DNA of 64,000 bases from an uncultured Eubacteriales bacterium (GTDB lineage: Bacteria > Bacillota > Clostridia > Peptostreptococcales > Anaerovoracaceae): positions 62,001-126,000 of the forward strand of contig ONRQ01000002.1 in NCBI GenBank assembly GCA_900320285.1, given 5' to 3'. Shown piece after piece: positions 45,759 through 56,098 of this stretch. How positions within the stretch are numbered: the first letter of the stretch is position 1; every line of letters begins with the position of its first letter. Below the pieces are notes generated by a model. That model was not told the origin of the DNA. It ran no database searches and was given only the letters and a program-made list of their open reading frames with translations. The position numbers and the translations under genes were made by a program.

Positions 45759-46775
45759 ATGAATAACCGGGAAGCTATCGAAAAAAGAGAATACAAGATA
45801 CTTTCTCCTCTGGCGTGCAAAGCTGCAGAGTCAAAGGGAAGGAGATTCGCTGAAGAGCAGTGCGAGTTCAGAACGGACTTCCAGAGGGACAGAGACCGCA
45901 TAGTGCATTCAAAGGCATTCAGAAGGCTCATACATAAGACACAGGTTTTTCTTGCTCCGGAGGGAGATCATTACAGAACACGTCTTACACACACTCTTGA
46001 AGTTTCCCAGATTGCACGTACTGTTGCAAGGATACTTGCATATAACGAGGACCTTACGGAAGCTATCGCGCTCGGTCATGATCTGGGGCATACTCCGTTC
46101 GGTCATGTCGGTGAGAAAGTCCTTAACAGGATACATCCGGGCGGATTCATCCATAATGAACAGAGCCTGAGGACTGTAGACCTGATTGAGGATACGTCCA
46201 GGCGGAGAGGCCTTAATCTTACATATGAAGTAAGAGACGGCATTCTCAACCACAGGGGCAGTGTTACGCCTATGACTCTGGAGGGACAGATTGTAAAAAT
46301 CTGCGATCGCATAGCATATGTCAACCACGATATAGATGATGCTATCAGGAGCGGAGTAATTACGTTTGAGCAGCTCCCTGAACGCGAAATAGAGATACTC
46401 GGAAGCACGCATTCCGACCGCATCAATAATCTCATAGTAGATCTCTGCAAAAATAGCGAAGGTAAGGACGTTATATCCTTATCCCCTGAATTTGCGGATT
46501 CTCTCGGAAGACTCAGGGCTTTCATGTTCAGAAACGTTTATAATTCGACCGAGGTAAGAGGGGTTTCCGATCTTGACAAAGTCGAGAGAATAATAAGTTC
46601 TCTGTACAAATACTATCTGGATCATTCCGACGAGATACCGGGTATATATAAGCAGATCGAACAGGAGGAGGGCACGGAAGTCGCTGTCAAAGACCTCATT
46701 TCAGGTATGACAGACCGTTATGCACTGAATCTTTACGATAAACTGTTCGTTCCGCAGGGCTGGAGGCAATTGTGA
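45759..46775 (+). CDS. dgt: Deoxyguanosinetriphosphate triphosphohydrolase-like protein
   Basis: HD-domain hydrolase that releases triphosphate from deoxynucleoside triphosphates. The 338 residues include SKAFRRLIHKTQVF, the first HD residues in RTRLTHTLEVSQIA, GHDLGHTPFGHVGE, and FIHNEQSLRTV. This is the shorter dGTPase-like class common in Gram-positives; the real substrate is uncertain. ATG 45759 is preceded by AGGAG at 13 bases, a little long, so coupling to the upstream gene may help. dnaG begins three bases after its stop. Confidence 0.93.
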   Translation: MNNREAIEKREYKILSPLACKAAESKGRRFAEEQCEFRTDFQRDRDRIVHSKAFRRLIHKTQVFLAPEGDHYRTRLTHTLEVSQIARTVARILAYNEDLTEAIALGHDLGHTPFGHVGEKVLNRIHPGGFIHNEQSLRTVDLIEDTSRRRGLNLTYEVRDGILNHRGSVTPMTLEGQIVKICDRIAYVNHDIDDAIRSGVITFEQLPEREIEILGSTHSDRINNLIVDLCKNSEGKDVISLSPEFADSLGRLRAFMFRNVYNSTEVRGVSDLDKVERIISSLYKYYLDHSDEIPGIYKQIEQEEGTEVAVKDLISGMTDRYALNLYDKLFVPQGWRQL

Positions 46776-46778
46776 TCA

Positions 46779-48578
46779 ATGGCTTATGACAACTTTACAG
46801 ATGATCTTAAAGCTCAGCTTAACATAGTTGACATAATAGGCCGTGTGGTCACGCTGAAAAAGTCAGGCTCCAACTATATGGGACTTTGCCCGTTCCACAC
46901 AGAGAAAACACCTTCGTTCAGTGTCAACGAAGGCAAGCAGTTCTATCACTGTTTCGGATGCGGAAAATCAGGCGATGTGATCGGCTTTGTGCAGGAGTAT
47001 TACAAACTTCCTTTCATGGAGGCAGTCGAAAAGCTCGCGACTGAGAACGGTATAAAACTTCCTGAAAGAAGGAGCAGCGGACCTAAGATCGATTACGACA
47101 AATATCACGGAATCAATGCAAAAGCAGCCAGATTCTTCTATAATTCGCTGGGAACAAAAGGAAACAAAGGCCTTGCGTATCTGAGGAAGCGCGGATTGAG
47201 CAAAGAGACCATAACTGCATTCGGTCTGGGTTATGCACCTGCATCGGGTCACGCTCTTGTAGATCATCTGAGAAGCGAAGGCGTATCCGATGATGACATG
47301 CTGAAGCTTGGACTGGCTAATAAGGGCAGGGATGGTCTTTATGACAAGTTCCGTGACAGGGTGATGTTCCCGATCATCAGCACGCAGGATAAGGTAATAG
47401 GTTTCGGAGGCCGCGCTATAGGCGACTATAAACCTAAATATCTCAACTCACCGGAAAGCGAGATATTTCTCAAGAAGAATAATCTCTTCGGGCTCAATCT
47501 CACAAAGAAAGAGATAGACAAGGAACAGCGTGCAATAATCGTCGAAGGTTACATGGATATGATCTCCCTGTATCAGAACGGTGTACGCAATGTGGCCGCT
47601 TCGCTCGGTACAGCGCTTACGATCAATCAGGCGAGACTGCTTTGCAGATATTCAAAGAATATAGTCCTTTCATATGACTCGGATTCCGCAGGTATAAATG
47701 CTGCGTTGCGGGGAATAGATGTAATTACTGCGGCAGGCGGAAAGCCAAGGGTAATGAATGTCACTGACGGAAAGGACCCTGATGATTTTATAAGAGCTCA
47801 TGGAAAGGAAGAGTTCCTCAGACTTGCAGACAATGCCGTGCCTGCTACAGATTATAAGTTAAGACTTGCAAGACGGGGATTCGATTTCGGAAATGACAGG
47901 GACGTACTGGACTATATAGACAGAGTAGTACCAATATTAATAGATCTTGGTCCCGTGGAGCAGGATATATACGTTCGCAAGCTCTCAACAGAGTTCGGCA
48001 TATCCGAAAACGCCATAAAAATGGCCGTGAGAGCAAGTGGCGATAATAATAAAATGGTCAACAATACGATTGGCAGCGCCGGAAGTGAGCGTGCCGTCAG
48101 AGATTCGGTCAGAAAAGCCGGGAACAAAGGCTATTATGAACGGTTTGAGATGGCATTCGTAATACTGGCAATGCACGATCCAAGATATATCAAGCGTTTC
48201 CGTGAAGACGGCATAGTTTTCGGCAGCGCGCTTGCGAATAAGATATTGCTCGTAGAAGAATCGCTCTGTAATGATACACAGACGGCGATCCGCGGGATAA
48301 GTAAAGAGATGATATTCGAAGCGCTTGATCCGGATGAAGAAGCTCAATTCGCTAAACAGCTTGAATCAATACAGATAGGACCCGATGATGAGGCCTTCTA
48401 CAAAGAGACGAAGGCAGGGTATCTTACCGGTAAATATCGGGACGAAAAAGCCGAGGTCACAAACAATATAGCGGTAGCCGAAAAAATGGGCAGGACCGAT
48501 GAAATCGAAAGGCTGGTGACAAGGCTTATTGAGCTTGATTCACTCATCAGTAAAACAATGGAGGAAAGTAATGCCTGA
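46779..48578 (+). CDS. dnaG: DNA primase
   Basis: Makes RNA primers at replication forks. The 599 residues show the CHC2 zinc finger (Cys37, His40, Cys58, Cys61), the primase core with [10 protein letters not shown] and [19 protein letters not shown], the TOPRIM motif [12 protein letters not shown] with SYDSDSAG, and a C-terminal helicase-binding region. It lies in the macromolecular synthesis order dnaG-rpoD, overlapping rpoD by 8 bases. Length is normal. Confidence 0.97.
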   Translation: MAYDNFTDDLKAQLNIVDIIGRVVTLKKSGSNYMGLCPFHTEKTPSFSVNEGKQFYHCFGCGKSGDVIGFVQEYYKLPFMEAVEKLATENGIKLPERRSSGPKIDYDKYHGINAKAARFFYNSLGTKGNKGLAYLRKRGLSKETITAFGLGYAPASGHALVDHLRSEGVSDDDMLKLGLANKGRDGLYDKFRDRVMFPIISTQDKVIGFGGRAIGDYKPKYLNSPESEIFLKKNNLFGLNLTKKEIDKEQRAIIVEGYMDMISLYQNGVRNVAASLGTALTINQARLLCRYSKNIVLSYDSDSAGINAALRGIDVITAAGGKPRVMNVTDGKDPDDFIRAHGKEEFLRLADNAVPATDYKLRLARRGFDFGNDRDVLDYIDRVVPILIDLGPVEQDIYVRKLSTEFGISENAIKMAVRASGDNNKMVNNTIGSAGSERAVRDSVRKAGNKGYYERFEMAFVILAMHDPRYIKRFREDGIVFGSALANKILLVEESLCNDTQTAIRGISKEMIFEALDPDEEAQFAKQLESIQIGPDDEAFYKETKAGYLTGKYRDEKAEVTNNIAVAEKMGRTDEIERLVTRLIELDSLISKTMEESNA

Positions 48579-49815
48579 AAAGATCAAAAGCAAAATCAAT
48601 GGGTTAGATAACATCTATGACGAAAACGAAGAGACATTCGAAATGTCAAAGACAGAAGAAGCTGCCAATACTATAGTTGAATCTGCAAAATTGACAGGCA
48701 ACGAGATCACTTACAGTGAAATCAATGCTTTGATCGGTGACTCCAACTTCGACAAGGATGTTCTTGAAGAGATTTACGATCTTGTTGAAAGCAAGAACAT
48801 CAGCATAATCGAAACCAGAGAGCCGAATGCCAGTGAACTTGAGGACGATGATGTCGATGACGATGAGATCCTTGAGCTCGAACTGGAGGAAGATGATCTC
48901 CTCAATGACGAAGAGGACGAAAAAAAGAGCGGGGTCATCATCAAATCTTCAGGAGAGATAGAAGTCAGTGACGCTGCAAAGAATATCCCTACGGATGATC
49001 CTGTAAGAATGTACTTCAAGGAAATCGGCAAGGTGCCTCTGCTTACTGCAGATGAAGAGAGGGAGCTCGCCATAAGGATCGAACAGGGAGACGAAGAAGC
49101 AAAGAAAAAACTGTGCGAATCCAATCTCAGACTTGTAGTCAGTATCGCGCGCAGATATCTGAACAGAGGACTTTCTTTCCTCGATCTTATCCAGGAAGGA
49201 AACCTCGGACTCATCAAGGCTGTTGAAAAATTCGATTACACCAAGGGATATAAATTCTCAACCTATGCAACCTGGTGGATAAGACAGGCCATCACAAGAT
49301 CGATCGCAGATCAGGCACGTACTATCCGTATCCCGGTACATATGGTTGAAACCATCAACAAGCTGATCAGGATCTCCAGACAGCTTCTGCAGGAGTACGG
49401 ACGTGAGCCGACCAGCGAAGAGATAGCAAAAGAGATGGGGATCTCTGTAGAAAAAGTTAGAGAGATCAAAAAGATCAGCCAGGATCCTGTTTCACTCGAG
49501 ACTCCTATCGGCGAAGAGGAAGACAGCCATCTTGGAGACTTCATTCCTGATGAAGACATTCCTTCACCTGTCGACGCAGCCGCATATTCGATGCTACAGA
49601 AACAGCTGCGTGAGGTGCTGGATACTCTGAGCGAAAGAGAGAAGAAGGTGCTTATACTCAGATTCGGACTTGATGACGGACGTCCTCGTACACTCGAAGA
49701 AGTAGGCAGAGAGTTCAATGTTACACGTGAGAGAATACGTCAGATCGAAGCAAAGGCTCTCCGCAAACTCAGACACCCGAGCCGCAGCAAAAAGCTGCGT
49801 GATTATCTGGAGTAA
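48571..49815 (+). CDS. rpoD: RNA polymerase primary sigma factor
   Basis: Housekeeping sigma factor (SigA). I chose ATG 48571 (414 residues) since GGAGGA lies 5 bases upstream and overlaps dnaG as is common; the frame is open further upstream inside dnaG. Region 1.1 is followed by a strongly acidic stretch (about 95-125), region 1.2 [17 protein letters not shown], region 2 [18 protein letters not shown] through [13 protein letters not shown], region 3, and region 4.2 [20 protein letters not shown]. Consistent with it, several promoters in this window match TTGACA/TATAAT. Its stop shares an A with trmK. Confidence 0.98.
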   Translation: MPEKIKSKINGLDNIYDENEETFEMSKTEEAANTIVESAKLTGNEITYSEINALIGDSNFDKDVLEEIYDLVESKNISIIETREPNASELEDDDVDDDEILELELEEDDLLNDEEDEKKSGVIIKSSGEIEVSDAAKNIPTDDPVRMYFKEIGKVPLLTADEERELAIRIEQGDEEAKKKLCESNLRLVVSIARRYLNRGLSFLDLIQEGNLGLIKAVEKFDYTKGYKFSTYATWWIRQAITRSIADQARTIRIPVHMVETINKLIRISRQLLQEYGREPTSEEIAKEMGISVEKVREIKKISQDPVSLETPIGEEEDSHLGDFIPDEDIPSPVDAAAYSMLQKQLREVLDTLSEREKKVLILRFGLDDGRPRTLEEVGREFNVTRERIRQIEAKALRKLRHPSRSKKLRDYLE

Positions 49816-50549
49816 TGAGACTGAGCAAAAGGATATATGCGCTTGCAGATAATGTGATCGGCGGAGACAGTGTCGCCGATATAGGGACGGATCATGGATA
49901 CGTCCCTATGCTTTTAATGAAGCAGGGCAAATCTCCCCGCGTGATCATGTCGGATATAAGCGAAGGATCCCTTGCAAAGGCCAGGGAAACATTTACAATC
50001 TGTGGACTTGACAAAAGAGTCAGTGAATCGGATTTCCGCGTAGGTGACGGTCTTCAGACAATTGGATACGGAGAAGTTGATGAGCTGATCATAGCAGGTC
50101 TTGGAGGACACACTATAAAGAATATACTGGCTGATGACGAAGCAAAGAGCAGGAGCTTCAGAAGGCTCGTGCTTCAGCCCAGAAAGCATTCAGGCACTCT
50201 GAGATACTATCTGTACACCCATGGCTGGGATATTGAGAGCGAGGACCTTGCAGAAGAAGGCAAATTCGCATGCGAGATAATCACAGCAGTTCCGGCAGCT
50301 GAATCAGAAAGACAAGCACCATATCCTGAGGATGATATCCGATGGAAATATCCGGATGGCATAGTAAATGCTGACCCCGGACTGGCATTGAACAGGATAC
50401 GCTGGAAAATAAGCAGTCTTGAGGAGCAGGAGACCAACCTCAGCTCCGGAGAGACAGAACACAGGGATATTCTGAAAAAGATAAAGGAAGATCACAGCTA
50501 TCTGATAAAACTTGAAGAAAAAGCTGTCAACGCGTTGAAAACTTTTTAA
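49815..50549 (+). CDS. trmK: tRNA (adenine(22)-N1)-methyltransferase TrmK
   Basis: SAM-dependent enzyme that methylates A22 in the D-arm of some tRNAs. The 244 residues contain the SAM-binding VADIGTDHGYVPM, the DELIIAGLGGHTI stretch and LVLQPRKHSGTLR. The C-terminal quarter is helical and charged, as in the family. It starts within the rpoD stop, the standard Gram-positive position. The NIF3-like gene that often follows is replaced by rnpB, whose promoter lies in the 3' end of this gene. Confidence 0.95.
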   Translation: MRLSKRIYALADNVIGGDSVADIGTDHGYVPMLLMKQGKSPRVIMSDISEGSLAKARETFTICGLDKRVSESDFRVGDGLQTIGYGEVDELIIAGLGGHTIKNILADDEAKSRSFRRLVLQPRKHSGTLRYYLYTHGWDIESEDLAEEGKFACEIITAVPAAESERQAPYPEDDIRWKYPDGIVNADPGLALNRIRWKISSLEEQETNLSSGETEHRDILKKIKEDHSYLIKLEEKAVNALKTF

Positions 50550-50562
50550 ACTTGATTATAAT
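50535..50562 (+). promoter_or_regulatory. Promoter of rnpB
   Basis: TTGAAA (50535-50540), 16-base spacer and a perfect TATAAT (50557-50562), inside the last codons of trmK and just after its stop. It places the start about 50569-50570, right at the 5' end of the RNase P RNA. Confidence 0.8.
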
Positions 50563-50569
50563 ATAGCAG

Positions 50570-50913
50570 GATTTTGGGCAGACCAGGCGATCGCGTGCTT
50601 ATGCATGAGGAAAGTCCGGGCTCCGCAGGGCATGGATGACGGATAACGTCCGCCGCAGGTAACTGTAGGGAAAGTGCAACAGAAACATTCCGCCGAAACG
50701 GGTAATGCCGTGGCAAGGTTGAAATGGTGAGGTAAGAGCTCACCGGGGCTGTGGAGACACAGCCGCCGTGTAAACCCCATCCGGAGCAAGACAAAAAGGG
50801 CATTTTGTGGTGCGGCCCGTACCCGCCCGAAGGTATGTCGCATGAGGCTGCAGGCAACTGCAGTCCTAGATGGATGATCGTCAGATACAGAACCCGGCTT
50901 ACGGTCTGCCCGA
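50570..50913 (+). ncRNA. rnpB: RNase P RNA
   Basis: Catalytic RNA that trims tRNA 5' ends. Helix P1 is visible: GGGCAGACC (50576-50584) pairs with GGTCTGCCC (50903-50911). The conserved cores are present: GAGGAAAGTCCGGGCT (from 50607), AACAGAAA (50678-50685), GGTAAGAGCTCACCG (50731-50745), AGATGGATGATCG (50868-50880) and ACAGAACCCGGCTTA (from 50887). About 340 bases, within the type A range. No clear terminator follows; only a small hairpin, TTCCG/CGGAA at 50952-50968, before the next gene. The exact ends are estimates. Confidence 0.95.
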
Positions 50914-50981
50914 ATATATTCAACGGGACTAAACATTTAAAAAGGGGCATATTCCGTATATAGCGGAAGCTAAAAAGGAAA

Positions 50982-53900
50982 ATGGTCAGACTTGGAATCG
51001 ATGTAGGATCTACAACTGTAAAGCTTGTATTGCTCGATGACGACAACAGAATCGTTTACTCGAAATATGAGCGTCATATGTCAAACGTCTTTGAAAAAGC
51101 CGGTGAGCTTATAAAAGAACTCAGAGAACTCAAAGGCAATATATCCGTCAGGCCGGTGATCACCGGTTCCGGCGGGCTTTCGCTTGCGGATCTTTTCGGA
51201 ATAAGATTTGAGCAGGAAGTCATTGCGTGCAGCAGAGCTGTAGAAGAACTCATACCGGAGACAGATGTAGCCATAGAGCTTGGCGGCGAAGATGCAAAGA
51301 TCACGTTTTATGGTTCAACTGTTGAGCAGAGGATGAACGGAACCTGTGCTGGAGGTACCGGTGCTTTTATCGACCAGATGGCTGTTCTTCTTAATACCGA
51401 TGCTTCCGGTCTCAACGAGGCGGCAAAAAATCATAAGATCATATATCCGATTGCATCAAGATGCGGTGTCTTTGCAAAAACTGATATACAGCCGCTGATT
51501 AATGATGGTGCCAAGACAGCAGATATTGCCGCTTCCATATTCCAGGCTGTAGTTAACCAGATGATATCCGGTCTCGCATGCGGCCATCCTATAAAAGGCA
51601 AGGTCGCATTCCTCGGAGGACCTCTGGAATATCTTTCCGAACTCAGAAAAAGGTTCATCGAGACTCTCAGCCTTTCTGATGAGGATGTAGTATTTCCGGA
51701 AAACGCCAAGTACTTCGTAGCCATTGGAGCAGCATATCTTGCCGGGAATGAAGAGCCGGTTGATCTGGATTCTCTCATATCCAAGCTCGAGAACGCTTCG
51801 CCTGACGATATCTCTGATACCAAGTATCTAAGACCGCTTTTTGAAAATGATGAAGAGCTGGCTGAGTTCAGGGAACGTCACGCAAAAGACACAATAACAA
51901 GAGGAGACCTGTCAAAGGCTGAAGGGGCTGTTTTCCTGGGTATCGACGCAGGATCTACCACGACTAAAGCTGCTCTGATAAACAAGAATAAAGAGCTTCT
52001 GTATGAGCATTACAGCAATAATGAGGGAGACCCTCTTGCAGTAGTTAAGCAGGTGCTGAAAGAGATATATGCTTCACTTCCTGAGAAGGCATACATCGGC
52101 AGATCGGTAGTTACCGGCTACGGCGAAGGTCTCATTCAGGCTGCATATAAGATAGACGCCGGAGAGATAGAGACTATGGCTCACTACAAGGCTGCAAGGC
52201 AGTTCCTTCCTGAAGTGAGCTTTATTCTGGATATCGGCGGTCAGGACATGAAGTGCATGCAGATACACGACGGTGCGATCAGCAGCATCATGCTTAACGA
52301 GGCCTGCTCATCGGGATGCGGATCTTTCATCGAAACTTACGCCAAGTCAGTCAGCATGAGCGTTCCTGAATTTGCGGCGGAAGCTCTGAAGAGCCGCAGG
52401 CCGGTCGATCTCGGAACGAGATGCACCGTGTTCATGAATTCCAAGGTCAAGCAGGCTCAGAAAGAAGGATCTTCAATAGCAGATATATCTGCAGGTCTTT
52501 CATATTCAGTTATCAAGAATGCGCTGTATAAAGTAATCAAGCTCAGAAACACTTCGGATACAGGCGATCATGTGGTTGTGCAGGGCGGTACTTTCCTTAA
52601 CGAAGCTGTCCTCAGAAGCCTTGAGCTTATACTCGAAAAGGATGTCGTGAGACCGGACATCTCCGGGCTCATGGGAGCATACGGCTGTGCCATCATAGCA
52701 AGCGATGACTACGTTGAAGGTGAGCACTCTGCGGTGCTTCCGCTTGAGGAAGTTGACAACTTCAGTGTAAAGACTTCCAATGCAAGATGCGGAGGCTGCG
52801 GCAATAACTGCCTCCTTACAATTTCAAGATTCGCGGACGGCGGAAGGTATATCACCGGAAACCGCTGTGAAAAGGGCGCAGGCGGCAGCAATAAAAAGTC
52901 CGAGCTTCCTAACCTTTACAAGACCAAGAGCAAGCTGCTTTTCGACAGGCCTGTTCTTGATGAAAATGACGCAAAGAGGGGCGTGATAGGCATACCTAGA
53001 GTTCTCAACATGTATGAGAACTATCCTTTCTGGCACGCATTCTTCACAAAACTTGGTTTCAGGGTGATACTGAGTCCTCCTACAAATAAGGACATGTATC
53101 AGAGCGGTATGGACACCATATCGTCAGATACAGCATGCTATCCGGCAAAGGTAGTACACGGACACATCAAATGGCTGGTTGAGAACGGCGTAAAGAGGAT
53201 ATTCTATCCTTCGATCAACTACGAAGCTGTCGAAGACAGTACTGCACCGAACCACTACAACTGTCCGGTGGTGGCCACATATCCGGAAGTAATCGACAAG
53301 AACATGGCTGACTACTTCTACGATAATGACGTGGAGTTTTACCACCCGTTCGTACCTTATGATGACGATCTGAGATTTATCCGCGAGATGACCGGATTCT
53401 TCTCCGGAAGCCGTAGTGTAGATACAGAAGCTACCGAAAACATCGTAAAGAGTTATCGCCTCGGCAAGGACAAACGCGAGTATTCGCTTTACAATCTGGA
53501 CACGGATATTCTTGAGGTAGAACACGCTCTTCACGCCGGCAGGACCGCTCAGAGAGCATATAAGAGAAGAGTAGCTGAAGCCGGATCCGCTGCCATTGAG
53601 TATATGAGGGAACACGGCAAGAAAGGCATCATCCTTTCAGGCAGGCCATATCATATCGATCCGGAGATCAATCACGGCATAGATGAGCTCATAACACAGC
53701 AGGACATGGTAGTGCTGTCTGAAGACTCTGTCAGCTGGAAGATCAAAGCTGCAAGGCCTGTCCGTATTCTCGATCAGTGGGTATATCATTCAAGGCTTTA
53801 TAAAGCAGCGATCTTCGCAGGCCAGAATGATGACATTGAGGTAATACAGCTCAACTCATTCGGATGCGGACTTGATGCCGTTACAACGGATGAAGTCGAT

Positions 53901-55304
53901 GAGCTGCTTCAGCAGAACAATAAGCTTTACACAGTTCTCAAGATAGACGAAGGTGCCAATCTCGGAGCTGCAAGAATCAGAATAAGATCACTGAAGGCCG
54001 CTCTCGATGAACGCCAGAAACTCGGAACAAAAGCGCGTCGTGTGAACAATCCGTACAAGCGTAAACTCTTTACAAAAGAGATGAGAAATGACGGATACAC
54101 GCTTCTTGTGCCGCAGATGTCACCTATGCACTTCCAGTACTTCGAACCTGTATTGAAAGCTGCCGGGTACAATGCGGTCCTGCTTCCGGCTGTTACAAAA
54201 GAATCCGAAGAAGAAGGCCTCAGATATGTCAATAACGACGCATGCTATCCTACGATCGTAACTCTGGGGCAGATCATATACGCCCTTAAATCAGGCGAAT
54301 ATGATCTTAGCAAGACCGGCGTATTCATGTCACAGACCGGCGGAGGATGCAGGGCAAGCAATTACGTGGCGCTGCTCAGAAAGGCTCTTAAGGATCTCGG
54401 AATGGAGCAGATACCTGTCATTTCGTTCAACATGGTCGGGCTCGAAAGGAATCCGGGATTCTCAATAACGCCAAGACTCGCGCTTTCACTCGTTTACGGA
54501 GCTCTCTACGGAGATCTGATGATGAAGTGCGTATACAGGATAAGACCTTATGAGATAGAAAAGGGCTCCGCCCAGGCAGTCATGGATTCGTGGTTCGATA
54601 AGATCACAAAGAACTGCATGGACCTTAACAAGAGAACTTTCAGGAAGAATCTGGAACTGATCGTAAAGGACTTTGACAGTATACCTATACACGAAGACAT
54701 GGTAAAGCCTAGGGTGGGCATAGTAGGAGAAATACTTGTAAAGTATCATCCTAATGCCAACAACAACCTGGTCGAGACTATTGAGGAAGAAGGAGGAGAG
54801 GCGGTCGTGCCTTCATTCATCGACTTCTTCGAATACGGCTTTATCAACAAGGTTTTCAACTACAACAATCTTTCGGGTACATGGAAAGATATGGCAATCA
54901 ATAAAGTTCTGCTCAGCTTCATCGAATCATACAGGAAGTATTCCAGGGAAGCCTGCAGAAAGAGCAAACGGTTTGAACCGGACTGCCGTATCGAGGATAC
55001 CGCAAGGAATGCTGAAAGATTCATATCGATCGGAAATCAGTGCGGAGAAGGATGGCTTCTTACCGGAGAGATGGTCGACCTTATCGACAGCGGAGTCAAG
55101 AACATTCTTTGCCTCCAGCCATTCGCATGCCTGCCGAATCACGTTGCCGGGAAGGGAATGCTGAAGGCTCTCAGACAGTACGATGAAAAGGCAAATATCG
55201 TTGCGATCGACTATGATCCGGGAGCTTCTACAGTAAATCAGCTTAACCGTATTAAGCTTATGATGTCTACGGCGTTCAAGAACCTTGAAGATGAAAAGGC
55301 CTGA
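50982..55304 (+). CDS. Tandem 2-hydroxyacyl-CoA dehydratase activase fused to dehydratase-like domains
   Basis: A 1440-residue fusion. Two ASKHA ATPase modules of the BcrA/BadF/HgdC type open it: GIDVGSTTVK at residue 5 and GIDAGSTTTK at 320. Each has the cysteine pair that in HgdC holds a 4Fe-4S cluster at the dimer interface: Cys122 and Cys161, then Cys442 and Cys481, both 39 apart. A small Cys-rich segment follows (CGGCGNNC and NRCEKG, about 600-635), then HgdB-like regions with conserved cysteines (DTACYPAKVVHGH, NNDACYPTIVTLGQ, SFGCGLDAVTTDE). This architecture is known in anaerobes and related to ATP-driven low-potential electron donors and double-cubane cluster proteins, but the substrate is unknown. 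No dehydratase genes are adjacent. AAAGGAAA precedes the ATG. Confidence 0.88.
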   Translation: MVRLGIDVGSTTVKLVLLDDDNRIVYSKYERHMSNVFEKAGELIKELRELKGNISVRPVITGSGGLSLADLFGIRFEQEVIACSRAVEELIPETDVAIELGGEDAKITFYGSTVEQRMNGTCAGGTGAFIDQMAVLLNTDASGLNEAAKNHKIIYPIASRCGVFAKTDIQPLINDGAKTADIAASIFQAVVNQMISGLACGHPIKGKVAFLGGPLEYLSELRKRFIETLSLSDEDVVFPENAKYFVAIGAAYLAGNEEPVDLDSLISKLENASPDDISDTKYLRPLFENDEELAEFRERHAKDTITRGDLSKAEGAVFLGIDAGSTTTKAALINKNKELLYEHYSNNEGDPLAVVKQVLKEIYASLPEKAYIGRSVVTGYGEGLIQAAYKIDAGEIETMAHYKAARQFLPEVSFILDIGGQDMKCMQIHDGAISSIMLNEACSSGCGSFIETYAKSVSMSVPEFAAEALKSRRPVDLGTRCTVFMNSKVKQAQKEGSSIADISAGLSYSVIKNALYKVIKLRNTSDTGDHVVVQGGTFLNEAVLRSLELILEKDVVRPDISGLMGAYGCAIIASDDYVEGEHSAVLPLEEVDNFSVKTSNARCGGCGNNCLLTISRFADGGRYITGNRCEKGAGGSNKKSELPNLYKTKSKLLFDRPVLDENDAKRGVIGIPRVLNMYENYPFWHAFFTKLGFRVILSPPTNKDMYQSGMDTISSDTACYPAKVVHGHIKWLVENGVKRIFYPSINYEAVEDSTAPNHYNCPVVATYPEVIDKNMADYFYDNDVEFYHPFVPYDDDLRFIREMTGFFSGSRSVDTEATENIVKSYRLGKDKREYSLYNLDTDILEVEHALHAGRTAQRAYKRRVAEAGSAAIEYMREHGKKGIILSGRPYHIDPEINHGIDELITQQDMVVLSEDSVSWKIKAARPVRILDQWVYHSRLYKAAIFAGQNDDIEVIQLNSFGCGLDAVTTDEVDELLQQNNKLYTVLKIDEGANLGAARIRIRSLKAALDERQKLGTKARRVNNPYKRKLFTKEMRNDGYTLLVPQMSPMHFQYFEPVLKAAGYNAVLLPAVTKESEEEGLRYVNNDACYPTIVTLGQIIYALKSGEYDLSKTGVFMSQTGGGCRASNYVALLRKALKDLGMEQIPVISFNMVGLERNPGFSITPRLALSLVYGALYGDLMMKCVYRIRPYEIEKGSAQAVMDSWFDKITKNCMDLNKRTFRKNLELIVKDFDSIPIHEDMVKPRVGIVGEILVKYHPNANNNLVETIEEEGGEAVVPSFIDFFEYGFINKVFNYNNLSGTWKDMAINKVLLSFIESYRKYSREACRKSKRFEPDCRIEDTARNAERFISIGNQCGEGWLLTGEMVDLIDSGVKNILCLQPFACLPNHVAGKGMLKALRQYDEKANIVAIDYDPGASTVNQLNRIKLMMSTAFKNLEDEKA

Positions 55305-55313
55305 GCGTATAAT
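55285..55313 (+). promoter_or_regulatory. Promoter of yebC
   Basis: TTGAAG (55285-55290), 17-base spacer and perfect TATAAT (55308-55313), overlapping the end of the preceding gene; yebC starts 44 bases downstream. Confidence 0.75.
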
Positions 55314-55357
55314 AGAAAGCAGAAAAGATAAATCACTGAATAAGGAGGCGACTACCT

Positions 55358-56077
55358 ATGGGTAGACACGGGACAATAGCAAACAGAAAATCGGCACAGG
55401 ACTCAAAGCGTTCTGCAATGTTCACCAAGTATTCAAGACAGATCATCGTTGCGGCTAAGTCGGGAGGAGACCCTGATTTCAATCCTTCGCTCAGAGTAGC
55501 GATCGATAAGGCAAAAGCCATCGGAATGCCTAACGACAACATCAACAGAGCGATCAAAAAGGGTACCGGAGAACTTGGCGGTGAGCAGTACGAAGAACTG
55601 CAGTTTGAAGGATATGGCCCGAGCGGAGTTGCTATAATCGTTGAAGCTCTGACTGACAACAAAAACAGGACTGCGTCTTTCGTCAGATCCGTATTTGACA
55701 AGAACGGCGGCAATCTCGGCACACCGGGATGCGTTTCATACATGTTCAGCCGCAAGGGTGTAGTTATCATCGATTCTGAAGATCTTGATGAAGATGAAGT
55801 AATGATGGTAGCTCTCGACGCGGGCGCTGACGATATGATAGTCAACGAGGATAACTTTGAGATCAGGACTGATCCTTCTGCTTTCAATGATGTACATCAG
55901 GCTGTTAAGGAAGCAGGATATGAGATCTTCGAAGCAGAAATCGAGCAGATCCCTTCGATGGAAGCCAATGTTACAGATGAGAGTGCGATAAAATCTCTTA
56001 CAAAGCTCATCACGTCTCTTGAAGACAACGATGATGTACAGAAGGTTTATTTCAACTGTGACCTCGACCTCGAATAA
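55358..56077 (+). CDS. yebC: YebC/PmpR family protein (TACO1-like)
   Basis: Family first seen as transcription regulators and now tied to ribosome function at difficult peptide stretches. The 239 residues start GRHGTIANRKSAQDSKR and contain GMPNDNINRAIKKG and YEELQFEGYGPSGVA, the classic signatures. AAGGAGG lies 9 bases before the ATG and a strong promoter stands upstream. Which of the two roles applies here cannot be told from sequence. A probable 6S RNA follows. Confidence 0.95.
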   Translation: MGRHGTIANRKSAQDSKRSAMFTKYSRQIIVAAKSGGDPDFNPSLRVAIDKAKAIGMPNDNINRAIKKGTGELGGEQYEELQFEGYGPSGVAIIVEALTDNKNRTASFVRSVFDKNGGNLGTPGCVSYMFSRKGVVIIDSEDLDEDEVMMVALDAGADDMIVNEDNFEIRTDPSAFNDVHQAVKEAGYEIFEAEIEQIPSMEANVTDESAIKSLTKLITSLEDNDDVQKVYFNCDLDLE

Positions 56078-56091
56078 CAGAAATATACGAT
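56064..56091 (+). promoter_or_regulatory. Candidate promoter of the 6S-like RNA
   Basis: TCGACC (56064-56069), 16-base spacer, TACGAT (56086-56091); the -35 box lies within the end of yebC. The start would be near 56098-56100, at the foot of the closing stem. Confidence 0.5.
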
Positions 56092-56098
56092 GAATCCA

